DNA of 64,000 nucleotides, from assembly GCA_943787265.1 (NCBI GenBank), contig CALSLT010000035.1, forward strand, positions 1 to 64,000. Reading direction: 5' to 3'. Origin of the DNA: an uncultured Planctomycetaceae bacterium. Lineage in GTDB: Bacteria; Planctomycetota; Planctomycetia; Planctomycetales; Planctomycetaceae. The position numbers were made by a program, and so were the translations under genes. The notes below the pieces were generated by a model. The model searched no databases. It saw only the letters and a list, made by a program, of their open reading frames with translations, and was not told the origin of the DNA. Below, one piece after another: positions 45,820 to 54,994 of this stretch (position 1 is its first letter; each line of letters starts with the position of its first letter).

Positions 45820-46704
45820 GGTCGTACGGACATTCATCTTGCTGTTTGTCGTTAGTTTGAATGAGGATGTCTATCGTCTCAAGGAGGAGCACGATGGTCC
45901 GACGTCATGAACTGAGCGATGAACAGTGGAATGTGATCAAGAGTTTGATCCCGGGAAAGAAAAGTGATCCAGAGCGGACAGGTCGTAACAATCGATTGTT
46001 TATCAACGCCGTGTTGTTTGTGCTGAAAACTGGCATTCCCTGGGAAGATCTTCCTGGTCGATACGGAAAACCCAACTCGGTTTGGAAGCGGTACGATCGC
46101 TGGTGTTCCCGAGGCGTCTGGGAGCGGATTTTCCTGGCCATCGGTGAGTCAGGACTGACAGACGAATTGCAGGAAGTACAGATAGATTCTACCAGCATCA
46201 AAGCTCACCCGGTCGCTTCCACCGGACGCCGCCTGGCAGATGAAAAAAAGAAGACGCTGACGAACGACGCTGCCTTGGCCGTTCTCGTGGCGGACTGACG
46301 ACCAAAGTTCACGCAGTAACTGGCAGGAGCGGCCGGCTTGTCACCTTCCAGCTGACGGTCGGTCAACCTGGCGATGCTCCTTTGGGAGAACAGTTGCTCA
46401 AAGACTTCAAACGCGGTGATGTGGGCACCATCATCGCTGACGCCGCGTACGATTCAGACGCGATCCGCAAGCGTGCCCGACAGCTCAGGGCAAAGGTGTG
46501 CATCAAGCCAAATGCCGGACGCAAAAAGAAAAAGAGATACAACAGGACGGTCTACAAACACCGCAATCTCATCGAACGATTCTTTGGAAGAATCAAACGC
46601 TGCCGCCGCATCGCCACACGCTACGAGAAAAAGCCGGCGAACTTCGCCGGCTTCATCTGGCTCGCAGCACTAATCACAGACATGGTCTGAATGTCCGTAC
46701 GACC
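45820..46704 (+). mobile_element. complete IS5-family element, 885 bp
   Basis: The ends are perfect 17-bp inverted repeats, GGTCGTACGGACATTCA (45820-45836) and TGAATGTCCGTACGACC (46688-46704). The flanking dinucleotide TA is duplicated (45818-45819 and 46705-46706). It carries two overlapping transposase frames, as in the IS427 group of IS5. All parts look intact, so it may be an active and recent insertion. Confidence 0.93.
45894..46690 (+). CDS. IS5-family transposase, made by -1 frameshifting
   Basis: The first frame starts at ATG 45894, preceded by AAGGAGGAGC, and ends at 46298. It contains the N-terminal domain ([20 protein letters not shown]) and the first catalytic Asp in [12 protein letters not shown] canonical -1 slippery site A-AAA-AAG lies at 46244-46250 in the correct phase. 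After slippage the second frame continues as [20 protein letters not shown], then the second Asp in [12 protein letters not shown] and the Glu in [20 protein letters not shown], ending at the TGA 46688-46690 inside the right inverted repeat. This is the known IS427-type expression strategy and not a decay mutation. The full product would have about 265 residues. Confidence 0.88.
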
Positions 46705-47315
46705 TAGCATTGACGCCGGACGGCAGGAGCATCGTCTCGGGATCAGACGATTCCACAGTTCGGCTATGGGATCTCTCCAGCGGCGAATGCACAGCCACGC
46801 TGGAGGGACATTCCGGTTATGTCATGAGCGTAGCATTGACGCCGGACGGCACAAGCGTCGTCTCGGGATCAGACGATTCCACGGTTCGGCTATGGGATCT
46901 TTCCAGCGGCGAGTGCACAGCCACGCTGGAGGGACATTCCGGTTATGTCATGAGCGTAGCGTTGACGCCGGACGGCAGGAACGTCGTCTCGGCTGCCTAG
47001 AACTGCGTCTTGAGAATTTGGTCGTTAGGGGGCGGTGGACGGGAAGGCTGAGGACGCCCAGACATCCAGTCGAAATCTCAGCGGGAAGTGCCTCGCTAAA
47101 CCAAAGACTAGCATCATCTCTTGCCAGGAAATACGGCCGCGAAAATACCTAAGAAGAACGGCACGCGTCGGGGTACTTTTCGTGAGGCAGTACGTCTAGT
47201 CTAACTCACAGCCGCACTTAACAACGAAGCCCTAAGAACTCCGCAGGACTAGGTTTGCGCTGTAGTCGCCTACTCAGACATCCTGGGAGAGTAACGTCGA
47301 TTCCGCGTGTCGCGA

Positions 47316-49265
47316 TCAGGACCGCAGGAAGCCCTTTGATGTCAGCAGTTCGATGACGGCGTTGGCACATTCATCAACTGACTGCTCGCCAGTCTTCAGT
47401 ACCAGATCAGGCGATTCCGGAACTTCGTAAGGCGCAGTGCCTCCAACAAGTTCAGTCAGCTTGCCTGCATCGGCCTCAGCGTATTGCCCACGAGTATCAC
47501 GTTCGCGGCACAATTCGATAGGAGCGTCGACGTAAACTGTCAGGAATCTGTCGGTCCCAATAACTCCGGCCACTTTGTCGCGAACCGTTGCGTTCGGGGC
47601 CACAAATGCGGCAATGCAAATGATGCCGGCATCGTTCAGGATGTTTGCAAGATGTGCCGATCGACGCAGGTTCTCTGATCGTTCTTCGAAGCTGAAGCCA
47701 AGATCTTTGCTGAGTCCACGTCGGACCTGCTGACCATCCAGAACGGTGACCGCCCGCCCGCTGTCGAATAACTTGCGTTCAACTGCCTGGGCAACCGTTG
47801 TCTTTCCACTGCTTGTCAGACCTGTCAGTAGTACGGTGGCTGGCTTCTGGCCATAGCGAGCTTCGCGTTCTTCGCCAGTCACTCCGTTGAGAGCGTCAGC
47901 CTGTTTTGCGTCATCTTCAACGGCGATCTCCTCTTCCCACGCTGCCAGCCTTTTGCCGCCGGAACTTCGATCCAGAATCATTGCCGCGGCCACGGTCGCG
48001 TTTGTGATCCGATCAATCAGAATGAGTGCGCCTGTGGAGCGATTGCTTTTGTAAGGATCGAAGCAGATGGTCTCGTTGAGACAAAGTCGGCAACGACCAA
48101 TTTCATTCAAATTCAGTTGCGGCGAAGGGCTGCTGTGCAGCGTGTTCACATCGATCCGGTAACGCAGCGATTCAATGGATCCGGTAATCAACTGAGACGA
48201 ATGCTTTACCATGTACGTCTTGCCTGGGACCATCGGTTCTTCAGACATCCAGACCAGCATTGCTTCGACCGTATCAGACGTCACTGGAACGTTGCCGGTT
48301 TTCACAATCATGTCGCCTCGGCTGGCATCCACTTCGTCTTCGAGAGTCAGCGTGACTGCAAGTGGGGCATAGGCTTCATCCAGATCGCCATCGTGGGTAA
48401 CGATGTCTTTGACACGCGTTGTCTTTTTGCTGGGCATGACCATCACTTCATCGCCCTTGCGAATGATGCCGGAAGCGATGGTGCCGCAGAAGCCGCGGAA
48501 GTCGAGATTCGGTCGGTTGACCCACTGGACGGGCATCCGAAAGTCCTGCAGGTTTCTGTCGGATCCGATGTAGACAGACTCCAGCCGGTTCATCAGCGTG
48601 CCGCCGTTGTACCATTGCATGTTTTCACTGCGGTCCACCACGTTGTCACCCTTAAGCGCTGACAATGGGATGAAGTGGAGATCGGGCAGATCGAGACGTC
48701 GAGAAAATGCGCTGTAGTCGGCACAGATTTGGTCGTAAGTGGCTTCATCGAAATCGACAAGGTCCATCTTGTTGATGGCAATGATTACGTGACGAATGCC
48801 AAGCAAAGACACAATGAAGCTGTGCCGCTTCGTCTGAGTCATCACGCCATGTCGGGCATCAACCAGGATGACTGCGAGATCTGCAGAGCTGGCTCCCGTG
48901 GCCATATTGCGAGTGTATTGTTCGTGGCCCGGAGTGTCCGCGATGATGAACTTGCGTTTGGCCGTACTGAAGTAGCGATAGGCCACGTCGATCGTGATTC
49001 CCTGTTCGCGTTCTTCTTTCAGTCCGTCGGTTGCCAGCGCAGGGTCAAACTCTCCGCCAACAGCACCTTGAGTTTTAGAATCGGCTTCAATTTTCGCCAG
49101 TTCGTCTTCGTACAACATCTTTGAATCGAACAGCAGGCGGCCGATGAGCGTGCTTTTTCCGTCATCGACGCTGCCGCACGTAATGAATCGCAACAACTGC
49201 TTTTGCTCGTGTTGCTTCAGGTACGCGTCGATGTCGGTTGCGATCAGGTCTGAGTGATGTGACAT
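47316..49265 (-). CDS. cysNC: bifunctional sulfate adenylyltransferase subunit 1 / adenylylsulfate kinase
   Basis: From the ATG at 49265 ([20 protein letters not shown]) the protein has 649 residues; the frame extends upstream but that part is unlike the family. Residues 20-450 are the EF-Tu-like GTPase CysN, with the P-loop GSVDDGKS (31-38), [13 protein letters not shown] and the base-recognition NKMDLVD. About residues 470-640 form the APS kinase CysC with P-loop GLTSSGKTT. Together with CysD it makes APS from sulfate and ATP, driven by GTP, then phosphorylates APS to PAPS. The cysD gene lies 97 bases upstream in the same direction. PAPS serves sulfate assimilation or sulfation of glycans, the latter being a guess that fits the sulfatases nearby. 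Confidence 0.95.
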   Translation of the reverse strand: MSHHSDLIATDIDAYLKQHEQKQLLRFITCGSVDDGKSTLIGRLLFDSKMLYEDELAKIEADSKTQGAVGGEFDPALATDGLKEEREQGITIDVAYRYFSTAKRKFIIADTPGHEQYTRNMATGASSADLAVILVDARHGVMTQTKRHSFIVSLLGIRHVIIAINKMDLVDFDEATYDQICADYSAFSRRLDLPDLHFIPLSALKGDNVVDRSENMQWYNGGTLMNRLESVYIGSDRNLQDFRMPVQWVNRPNLDFRGFCGTIASGIIRKGDEVMVMPSKKTTRVKDIVTHDGDLDEAYAPLAVTLTLEDEVDASRGDMIVKTGNVPVTSDTVEAMLVWMSEEPMVPGKTYMVKHSSQLITGSIESLRYRIDVNTLHSSPSPQLNLNEIGRCRLCLNETICFDPYKSNRSTGALILIDRITNATVAAAMILDRSSGGKRLAAWEEEIAVEDDAKQADALNGVTGEEREARYGQKPATVLLTGLTSSGKTTVAQAVERKLFDSGRAVTVLDGQQVRRGLSKDLGFSFEERSENLRRSAHLANILNDAGIICIAAFVAPNATVRDKVAGVIGTDRFLTVYVDAPIELCRERDTRGQYAEADAGKLTELVGGTAPYEVPESPDLVLKTGEQSVDECANAVIELLTSKGFLRS

Positions 49266-49362
49266 GGATCTTGTTATTTGTAAATGAGTGGCGGTATGGG
49301 CCGGTGTCCGGTTGGGGCCTCGATTACCGATGTGATGTGTCAGCAGGACTGGGGAGAATGGC

Positions 49363-50274
49363 CTAGAAGTACCCGCGTTCCTTTTTTCTCTGCATGCCAG
49401 CGCCGCCTTCGTCCTGATCGATGACTCGACCCTGGCGTTCGCTGGTTTTGGTAAGCAGCATTTCCTGAATGATTTCCGGCAGCGTGGTGGCTTCAGATTC
49501 GACTGCACCGGTTAACGGGTAGCAGCCAAGCGTTCGGAAGCGAACCATCTTCTCCATCGGCACTTCTCCGGGAAGAAGCTTCACTCGATCGTCATCCAGC
49601 ATGATCAACACGCCGTCGCGTTCCACGACTTTGCGCATCGCTGATTTGTACAGCGGAACGATCGGAATGTTTTCGAGGTGGATGTACTGCCAGACATCCA
49701 GCTCAGTCCAGTTGCTCAATGGAAAGACGCGGATGCTTTCGCCCTTGTTGACTCGCGTGTTGTAGACGTTCCACAGTTCCGGACGCTGATTCTTCGGGTC
49801 CCACCGATGATTCTTGTCTCGGAACGAGAACACCCGCTCTTTCGCGCGGCTTTTTTCTTCGTCACGACGAGCGCCCCCGAATGCCGCGTCAAAGCTATGC
49901 TTGTCCAGAGCAGCTTTCAGCGAGTCGGTTTTCATGACCTCTGTATGCTTTTCGCTGTCATCCAGGGGGTGGATGTTCAGGTTTGCTCCTTCTTCATTGA
50001 TGTGAACAAGAAGTTCCAGACCCAGCTCATCACGAGCGTACTGATCGCGGAAGGCGATCATGTCTTTGAACTTCCATGTCGTATCGACATGCAGCAAAGG
50101 AAAAGGAGGCTTGGCCGGATAGAACGCTTTCATGGCCAAATGCAGCATGACCGCTGAGTCTTTTCCGACTGAATAAAGCATCACAGGATTGTTGAATTCA
50201 GCAACGACCTCACGGATTACGTGAATGCTCTCGGCCTCAAGTTGCTTCAGATGGGTTAAGTTGTAATCGCTCAT
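49363..50274 (-). CDS. cysD: sulfate adenylyltransferase subunit 2
   Basis: From the ATG at 50274 ([20 protein letters not shown]) the protein has 303 residues, the usual length of CysD; a distant upstream ATG at 50334 is not needed. The PP-loop motif is SVGKDS (35-40), with [18 protein letters not shown] and the C-terminal [20 protein letters not shown] signature with the final KERGYF. It forms the catalytic half of ATP sulfurylase with the CysN part of the next gene. The pair is transcribed leftwards, from a promoter in the 446-base gap upstream. Confidence 0.96.
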   Translation of the reverse strand: MSDYNLTHLKQLEAESIHVIREVVAEFNNPVMLYSVGKDSAVMLHLAMKAFYPAKPPFPLLHVDTTWKFKDMIAFRDQYARDELGLELLVHINEEGANLNIHPLDDSEKHTEVMKTDSLKAALDKHSFDAAFGGARRDEEKSRAKERVFSFRDKNHRWDPKNQRPELWNVYNTRVNKGESIRVFPLSNWTELDVWQYIHLENIPIVPLYKSAMRKVVERDGVLIMLDDDRVKLLPGEVPMEKMVRFRTLGCYPLTGAVESEATTLPEIIQEMLLTKTSERQGRVIDQDEGGAGMQRKKERGYF

Positions 50275-50720
50275 TTTCTTCCTGGAGCGTGCATTTTGTT
50301 GGGTAAGTCTGTGGCGAGTATAAGTTGGACGCACGGATCGTGTTTAGGGGAGTTTCGCCCGGCAATCAACCCCGTTTATGGCGAGGGGAAGGTGGTTGCG
50401 TTAAAGAACATGTCGGCACATTTAGAGCGATTCGGTACAGAATCCAATGGATGGCGATGTTTTGCTGACATCGTTTCGCTAGATAGTCAGGACGATTTTG
50501 GCAGTGACAAAGTTCTCCGTCCGCAGGCAAGCTGATTCGTAATCAGAATCAACAGGGGTATCCGCCTTGGGGGCCGTCGATGCGACTACGCTGGAAAGAA
50601 TAATGCTGAGTCAGGTGTCGTTTCCGAAAGCATTCGGCAGACTCGACCTGGCGAGCTCGCCACCCTAAAACCCCGCAGATTCCTGCCGAAATTCAACCAA
50701 TCCAGAGTCGACGTGACAAC
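50275..50720. other. 446-base divergent intergenic region of cysD and the FabZ-like gene
   Basis: Both promoters must lie here. I see a perfect 12-base palindrome GGCGAGCTCGCC (50650-50661) and a small hairpin CTGATT-CGT-AATCAG (about 50531-50545). No gene, RNA or riboswitch was recognised. Confidence 0.5.
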
Positions 50721-51149
50721 ATGAACAGAAACGAAGTCGAAGCCCTGATTCCTCATCGCGATCCGTTTCTGTGGATCGATGAAGTGGTCGAAATCGCTGA
50801 CAAGCGGATTCACGCGAAAAAGAAGATCGAAGAGGAACTGGACGTGTTCCGGGGCCATTACCCCCACTTCCCGATCCTGCCCGGTGTCCTGCAGCTCGAA
50901 GCCGCATTCCAGGCTGGCGCGATTCTGATCGCGAAAACTCAGGAAGTCGGCGAGGGCCACGTTCCTGTCGTCACTCGAGTCAACAATACGAAATTCCGGA
51001 CGATGGTCCGGCCCGGTGATACGCTGGACATCGAGGTCGAGCTGACCGAAACCGTATCAAACGCATTCTTCCTGAAGGGCAAAGTGAGCGTCGACGGGAA
51101 AGTCACCGTCCGCCTCGATTTTGCATGTGCCGCTGCAAAAGTCGAATAG
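50721..51149 (+). CDS. FabZ-like 3-hydroxyacyl-ACP dehydratase
   Basis: A 142-residue hot-dog-fold protein. The FabZ signature is present as RGHYPHFPILPGVLQLEAAF, with the catalytic His46 and Glu60. The N-terminus IPHRDPFLWIDEVVEI is the usual FabZ opening. It dehydrates 3-hydroxyacyl-ACP in fatty acid synthesis. The signature differs slightly from housekeeping FabZ (HYPHFP in place of HFPxxP), and planctomycetes often have several paralogues, so it may serve a special lipid. It stands alone, with no acyl carrier or KAS gene beside it. Confidence 0.88.
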   Translation: MNRNEVEALIPHRDPFLWIDEVVEIADKRIHAKKKIEEELDVFRGHYPHFPILPGVLQLEAAFQAGAILIAKTQEVGEGHVPVVTRVNNTKFRTMVRPGDTLDIEVELTETVSNAFFLKGKVSVDGKVTVRLDFACAAAKVE

Positions 51150-51190
51150 TGGCTGCTGGAAACCACTCCTCGCCAGATGAACTCAATGGG

Positions 51191-52510
51191 TTACCGGCTG
51201 GTGGCGGTTTTGGCTTTTTTCTCTCGTTCCAGCAGCAGTCGGTTGCGGTTGACGGCTCCGCTGAACTTTCGGAAGTGTTTTTTGATGCCGTCTCGCAGGC
51301 GGTCTGGGACAACTCCCTGCAGAAATGCGCGACCAGCAACTGTCCCTACTTTTTCTTCTTCGTCCCAGATCTTATAGACGACTGGACTCGGGCCGCTGAG
51401 ATCAAGTACGTGGACCAGAGTGACAATTGTTACCGCTTGGGTGCCGACGGCGCCACTGGCTGATGAGAGTTTCATCCCAACGAACATTCGGGCTTCGCTG
51501 TTTGACGACAATCGGATCTTGGCTTTTCGGACTGAGTCTTCGACATCTGATCGCACGGTCGATGTGATTCGCCGAGTCGGATCAAAGCGGGCCGCCAGCA
51601 TGTACACGGTCATCTTGTCGAGCTTGGCCAGGTACTCGTTCGCCGCGTCGGTGCCAGCAATGTCCTCGACTTCGACGTCGGGACTCGGTTGACCACCTGA
51701 CGCTCTTGCCAGAACGGGAACTGTGTCAGATTGAAGCGGTTTGACACTCGATTTCTTTGCCAACTCTTCCGTGACATCGGCTGCCGAGATTGCGAAGTTC
51801 AGGTTCTGGCCAATGGTGAACTGCATCGTGTTCATCCCAATCAGCTCGCCCTTCATGTTGACCAGTGGCCCGCCGCTGTTTCCAGGCGAGATGGGCACGG
51901 TATGTTGAAACCACAAACCTTCGTGGCCAGTCATTCCCATTTTTGTCAGATCAGATGCCTTGCGGATAGCGCTGAGGATTCCTTCACTCGCCGTGAAGTC
52001 GAGCCCCAACGGCGCTCCAAACGCGACGAGTTCGGTGCCTTTGCGAGGCTGGCCATCGAAAATCACCAGTGGGTGCAGTTTTTCTGGCGGGCAGTCAATT
52101 TTCAGAATGGCGATGTCTTTCGGAGCGTTAATTGAATAGACACCGGTGATGGCGTACTCAGTTTCGTCACCCTGGAACAGGCCCGTGACTTTGGTCGCTC
52201 CTTCAATCACATGCCGGTTGGTGACCAGCGTGCCTTCCTTGTCAATGATGTATCCGCTGCCGTTGCCGCCGACACGTTGCCCGGCGTAGATGTTGATCCG
52301 AACGACGGACGGTTCGACGGCTTCAATCAAATCCGCAAGGCTGGCAAACGGCTCAGTGCGTCTACCAGAACTTTCGGTCGGATTGGCGGTCGTCCCGCTT
52401 GATGGCGAGGTTACGGTGGCGTCAGTGGCCAGGGCGAGGCTTGAAGTATTCAGGGATGACGCCGACGTGGTCTGGATTCTCGTCTGTACTTTCGTTCCGA
52501 GACGACGCAA
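51191..52510 (-). CDS. HtrA-like trypsin-family serine protease, N-terminus uncertain
   Basis: From a TTG at 52510 the frame gives 439 residues. The catalytic triad is H100 (VTNRHVIEG), D132 (APKDIAILKI) and S212 (SPGNSGGPLV), in a trypsin-like domain of about residues 58-240. No PDZ domain follows; the C-terminal 190 residues are a distinct, unnamed region ending in a basic tail. There is no signal or membrane segment in this frame, but a transmembrane stretch (GVILIIGLIAVLMVPDG) lies just upstream at about 52590-52650 in another frame. This suggests the true N-terminus is membrane-anchored and that a base is missing between about 52460 and 52580. The protein would act outside the cytoplasm in stress-related proteolysis. 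Confidence 0.8.
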   Translation of the reverse strand: MRRLGTKVQTRIQTTSASSLNTSSLALATDATVTSPSSGTTANPTESSGRRTEPFASLADLIEAVEPSVVRINIYAGQRVGGNGSGYIIDKEGTLVTNRHVIEGATKVTGLFQGDETEYAITGVYSINAPKDIAILKIDCPPEKLHPLVIFDGQPRKGTELVAFGAPLGLDFTASEGILSAIRKASDLTKMGMTGHEGLWFQHTVPISPGNSGGPLVNMKGELIGMNTMQFTIGQNLNFAISAADVTEELAKKSSVKPLQSDTVPVLARASGGQPSPDVEVEDIAGTDAANEYLAKLDKMTVYMLAARFDPTRRITSTVRSDVEDSVRKAKIRLSSNSEARMFVGMKLSSASGAVGTQAVTIVTLVHVLDLSGPSPVVYKIWDEEEKVGTVAGRAFLQGVVPDRLRDGIKKHFRKFSGAVNRNRLLLEREKKAKTATSR

Positions 52511-52650
52511 CGGCCGAAACTGTCGATGATTCGGCCGGAGTCGTGTGGGTGAGCTGCGACTTCCGGTGCTGGTTGTCGTACGCCGTCAGGCACCATCAAC
52601 ACTGCGATCAACCCGATAATCAGTATGACGCCGGCACTGCATACGCCCAC

Positions 52651-52973
52651 TGCGGAAGTTCAGCGTGGCCAACAATCTCAAGTCGGTGCGAATCTGAAAG
52701 CGGGCCCTCACATTGTGAGAGGCTCGAGATTGTGCGTCATCTTCACTGTTCGCCAAGTTGAGGAATGGACTTGATTCGCCGAGCGTAAACGATTGTTGTC
52801 TATGGCGAACACGTGTGTATGTGGTCACCAACTGGTGATGACACCTTCCGACAGAGCGTCCACCGCACCTCACAACATCATTGCGCGTGAGCGAGGACAA
52901 ATCGGTGGAACTTTGTGGTGGCTGGCGTCTAGCGTGGAGAACGCGGTGGCGGGCGGGTCGGATGAAGATTCAG
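52651..52973. other. 323-base stretch with no clear gene
   Basis: Upstream of the putative membrane segment of the HtrA-like protein. All three leftward frames are broken by stops. It may hold a decayed N-terminal domain or plain intergenic DNA; I cannot decide. No RNA or repeat was recognised. Confidence 0.4.
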
Positions 52974-53835
52974 TTAGTTGGGCAGATCGCTGGCGATGAA
53001 AACCGCAGCAGCGTCCGCGAAGACTATTTGCCATAGCGGCATGCGGAAGATTCCATTGATCTCATTCGGTTCGATTCGACTGCCTAGGACAATTGCTGGC
53101 ATTCCCATCGGCCACTTCGCGCAACGGCTGCCACGCGGGATTGTCTTGGGCCACCATTTCAATGCATGGATTCGAATGTGGCGAGCGGAAAGAGGTGCGT
53201 GGGACCATCCATGCATACGCGCCGAGTCGGACCGTTGTGAGACTCGTAAACCGTTGCCGGTCCGGAGCTGACCACGATAGCGCGGTCGGGAAACTCAGGC
53301 CGCCTAGCGAACTTCCTTGCGCCATGCGAGTACCTGACTGCTGCTGCTAGGCCGAAACGATTTCCGTGGTCGGTCAGACGTCCCGAATGCCCAGAAAAAT
53401 GACTTAGGCATCGCCGAACAAAACAACCGCCCGAGCAATCGAGCATCTTTGTTGTTTGGCGTTTTCTTCGTTATGCCTCTGGCTACTTGCACGCTTAGCA
53501 CGTGCTGAAGCCGTGTCACCATTTTGAAGCTGAAAGATTTTCGAAAGATTGGCACACAGGACCAGACCACTCTCGACAGTCGCAGGGCTCAGGTTTCGAA
53601 TCATTTTGAAACCGAGATACGAAAACGCAACGAACAGCAGGTTCCGAAAATGCTGACGCGGCGACACTTTGCCAGCCATACGAAACTCGCCGCAGTCACG
53701 AGCCACAGCAACATGGCACGATTGAGGTGGAGACTTCGCAAACCGATTTGGCAAAAGAGCACAGCTGGCGACGTAGACTCGTACCGGACAAAAAGGCATC
53801 GTCGCCCGAGAGCTTTCAGAGCTGCACCAACTCAT
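52974..53835 (-). pseudogene. decayed remnant of a membrane protein, perhaps a GT-C glycosyltransferase
   Basis: Pieces of one protein can be read leftwards in changing frames: a probable helix LLFVAFSYLGFKMIRNLSPA (about 53640-53580), VSSGPATVYESHNGPTRRVC then MDGPTHLFPLATFESMH (about 53290-53160), MVAQDNPAWQPLREVADGNA, and finally AIVLGSRIEPNEINGIFRMP with LWQIVFADAAAVFIASDLPN ending near 52974. The order and texture resemble the last helices and extracytoplasmic C-terminal domain of planctomycete mannosyltransferase-like membrane proteins. At least three frame changes are needed over about 860 bases, and no start was found, so this looks like a true relic. The family is a guess from texture. 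Confidence 0.45.
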
Positions 53836-53872
53836 CTTAGTTAGAGTTTCTAATTGTCGCCGCGGCTTTGCG

Positions 53873-54994
53873 TCAGATGCTCAACGGAATGTTGAACTCT
53901 TCAGACAGGCTGCGAAGGTCGACCTCGGTTGAAGGCGACAGTGGAATGCCATTCTCGAGCCGTTCGACTTCTGTTTCGGCTTCGAGCTGGCCAGGAATGA
54001 TGACGCGTTCAAAGCCAGGTGCTGCGGGGGACTCGTTGAACGTTTGAGTCATTGCATCAAGGCCCTGCTTGATCAGTGTCGGATCGCCGAACTGGTCGAG
54101 TCGAACCGCTGCAAAGCTGTGTGCGATGCCTTCCTGAGCGAATCCGTGCTTCGTTTCGGAGTTGTCGCCGAGGACTCGATTGGAGTCAGCATCTTTTCGC
54201 CAGGCACCCGCGAGCAGTCCGGTCAAAATCCAGCCAGCCACTGCCAGACCGAACCCCTTATGTCCGCCATAAGTTGTCGCGCCGCCGAGTGGTTCCATCT
54301 TCTGAACAGCGTCCGGGTTGTCGGTCGTCTGATGGTTCTCGTCGAGTGACCATCCAGCCGGGATTGCTTTGCCAAGTTCTTCGAGCATCTCCACACGGTT
54401 AACCGGCACGACAGACGTCGCCATGTCTAGCACGAAGTCCGGCCCCGTCGCTCCTGGACAGGCCATTGCGAGCGGATTTGTCGACAGCATTGGGAGCAGG
54501 CCGCCAAACGGAACGACCGATTTCGGCTGTCCGTTCGCAAACAAGTAACCCGTCGACGCGAATCCGAGCATGTCGTTCGGCACGGCCATGTGAGCGAAGT
54601 AGCCGGCCGGGCCGAAGTGTGTCGAATTCCGCACGGTCACAATGCCGACGCCGGTCTCGTTCGCTTTCTCAATAGCGAGGTTCATCGCTCGAACTGACAC
54701 TGACAGTCCCAGGCCGAAGTTTGCATTCAGTGCAGCAGTTGTTGGGGACTCGAATTCAGTCGTCAGCTCAGCATCGAAACGGATCACTCCGTCGCGTCGT
54801 CCGACTCCGCCAGCGGTATCGATGTAGTATCGTTTCAAATTGCGGATTCCGTGCGTGTCGACGCCGCGCAGACTCGCCCAGATCAACACGTCAGTCGCGT
54901 ACTCAGCGTCGGTTGAGGTCACTCCGGCGGCTTCAAAAATTTGCTGGCTGAAAGATCGCAGTTCCTCTGCGGAAATCTTTGTCTCGGACATCAA
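53873..54994 (-). CDS. Ldh family (malate/lactate/ureidoglycolate-type) dehydrogenase
   Basis: The product has 373 residues; the second Met at 54991 may be the real start. It belongs to the type-2 malate/L-lactate dehydrogenase family: catalytic His48 in GVDTHGIRNLKRYY, the NAD-binding region with GIVTVRNSTHFGPAGYFAHM, and LPMLSTNPLAMACPG. Members reduce 2-oxo acids such as oxaloacetate, pyruvate, 2,3-diketogulonate or oxidise ureidoglycolate. It overlaps the preceding Gfo/Idh gene (start near 56047) by four bases, so they form an operon and probably act on the same sugar-derived compound. Confidence 0.9.
   Translation of the reverse strand: MMSETKISAEELRSFSQQIFEAAGVTSTDAEYATDVLIWASLRGVDTHGIRNLKRYYIDTAGGVGRRDGVIRFDAELTTEFESPTTAALNANFGLGLSVSVRAMNLAIEKANETGVGIVTVRNSTHFGPAGYFAHMAVPNDMLGFASTGYLFANGQPKSVVPFGGLLPMLSTNPLAMACPGATGPDFVLDMATSVVPVNRVEMLEELGKAIPAGWSLDENHQTTDNPDAVQKMEPLGGATTYGGHKGFGLAVAGWILTGLLAGAWRKDADSNRVLGDNSETKHGFAQEGIAHSFAAVRLDQFGDPTLIKQGLDAMTQTFNESPAAPGFERVIIPGQLEAETEVERLENGIPLSPSTEVDLRSLSEEFNIPLSI

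Larger units (their letters stand above)
45415..47036 (+). repeat. six tandem 126-bp WD40-coding repeats
   Basis: Six blade units in register, at 45415, 45541, 45667, 45793 (split by the IS), 46806 and 46932 (the last partial). Neighbouring units differ at few positions; those at 45793/46705 and 46806 are nearly identical. Such near-identical coding repeats arise by recent duplication and are prone to expansion and contraction. Confidence 0.9.
44836..47051 (+). pseudogene. TIR-WD40 protein gene interrupted by an IS element
   Basis: The start is a GTG at 44836. Residues 16-150 are a TIR domain (YDVFLSHSHKDVSIVHPLAE, VWLDDWEIEPSDSI, LLMLLSENFDKSDWTKYESG), with the candidate NADase Glu at residue 90. 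After a linker come WD40 blades of exactly 42 residues (126 bp), GHSGYVMSVALTPDG...SGECTATLE, starting at 45415, 45541, 45667, 45793, 46806 and 46932. An 885-bp IS element sits in the fourth blade; removing it with one TA copy restores the frame as MSLALTPDG. A TAG at 46998-47000 interrupts the sixth blade, but reading through gives NCVLRIWSL and a stop at 47049-47051. The intact protein would be an NAD-cleaving or signalling TIR effector with a propeller sensor, as in bacterial immunity proteins. Activity is inferred. Confidence 0.88.

Noticed and set aside
45415-46990. CRISPR-like or satellite repeat
   Set aside because: The 126-bp units have no spacers and encode exact WD40 blades in one frame.
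46998-47000. TAG read as a recoded amino acid in the WD40 gene
   Set aside because: No recoding signal is visible and the gene is already broken by an IS, so a nonsense mutation is simpler.
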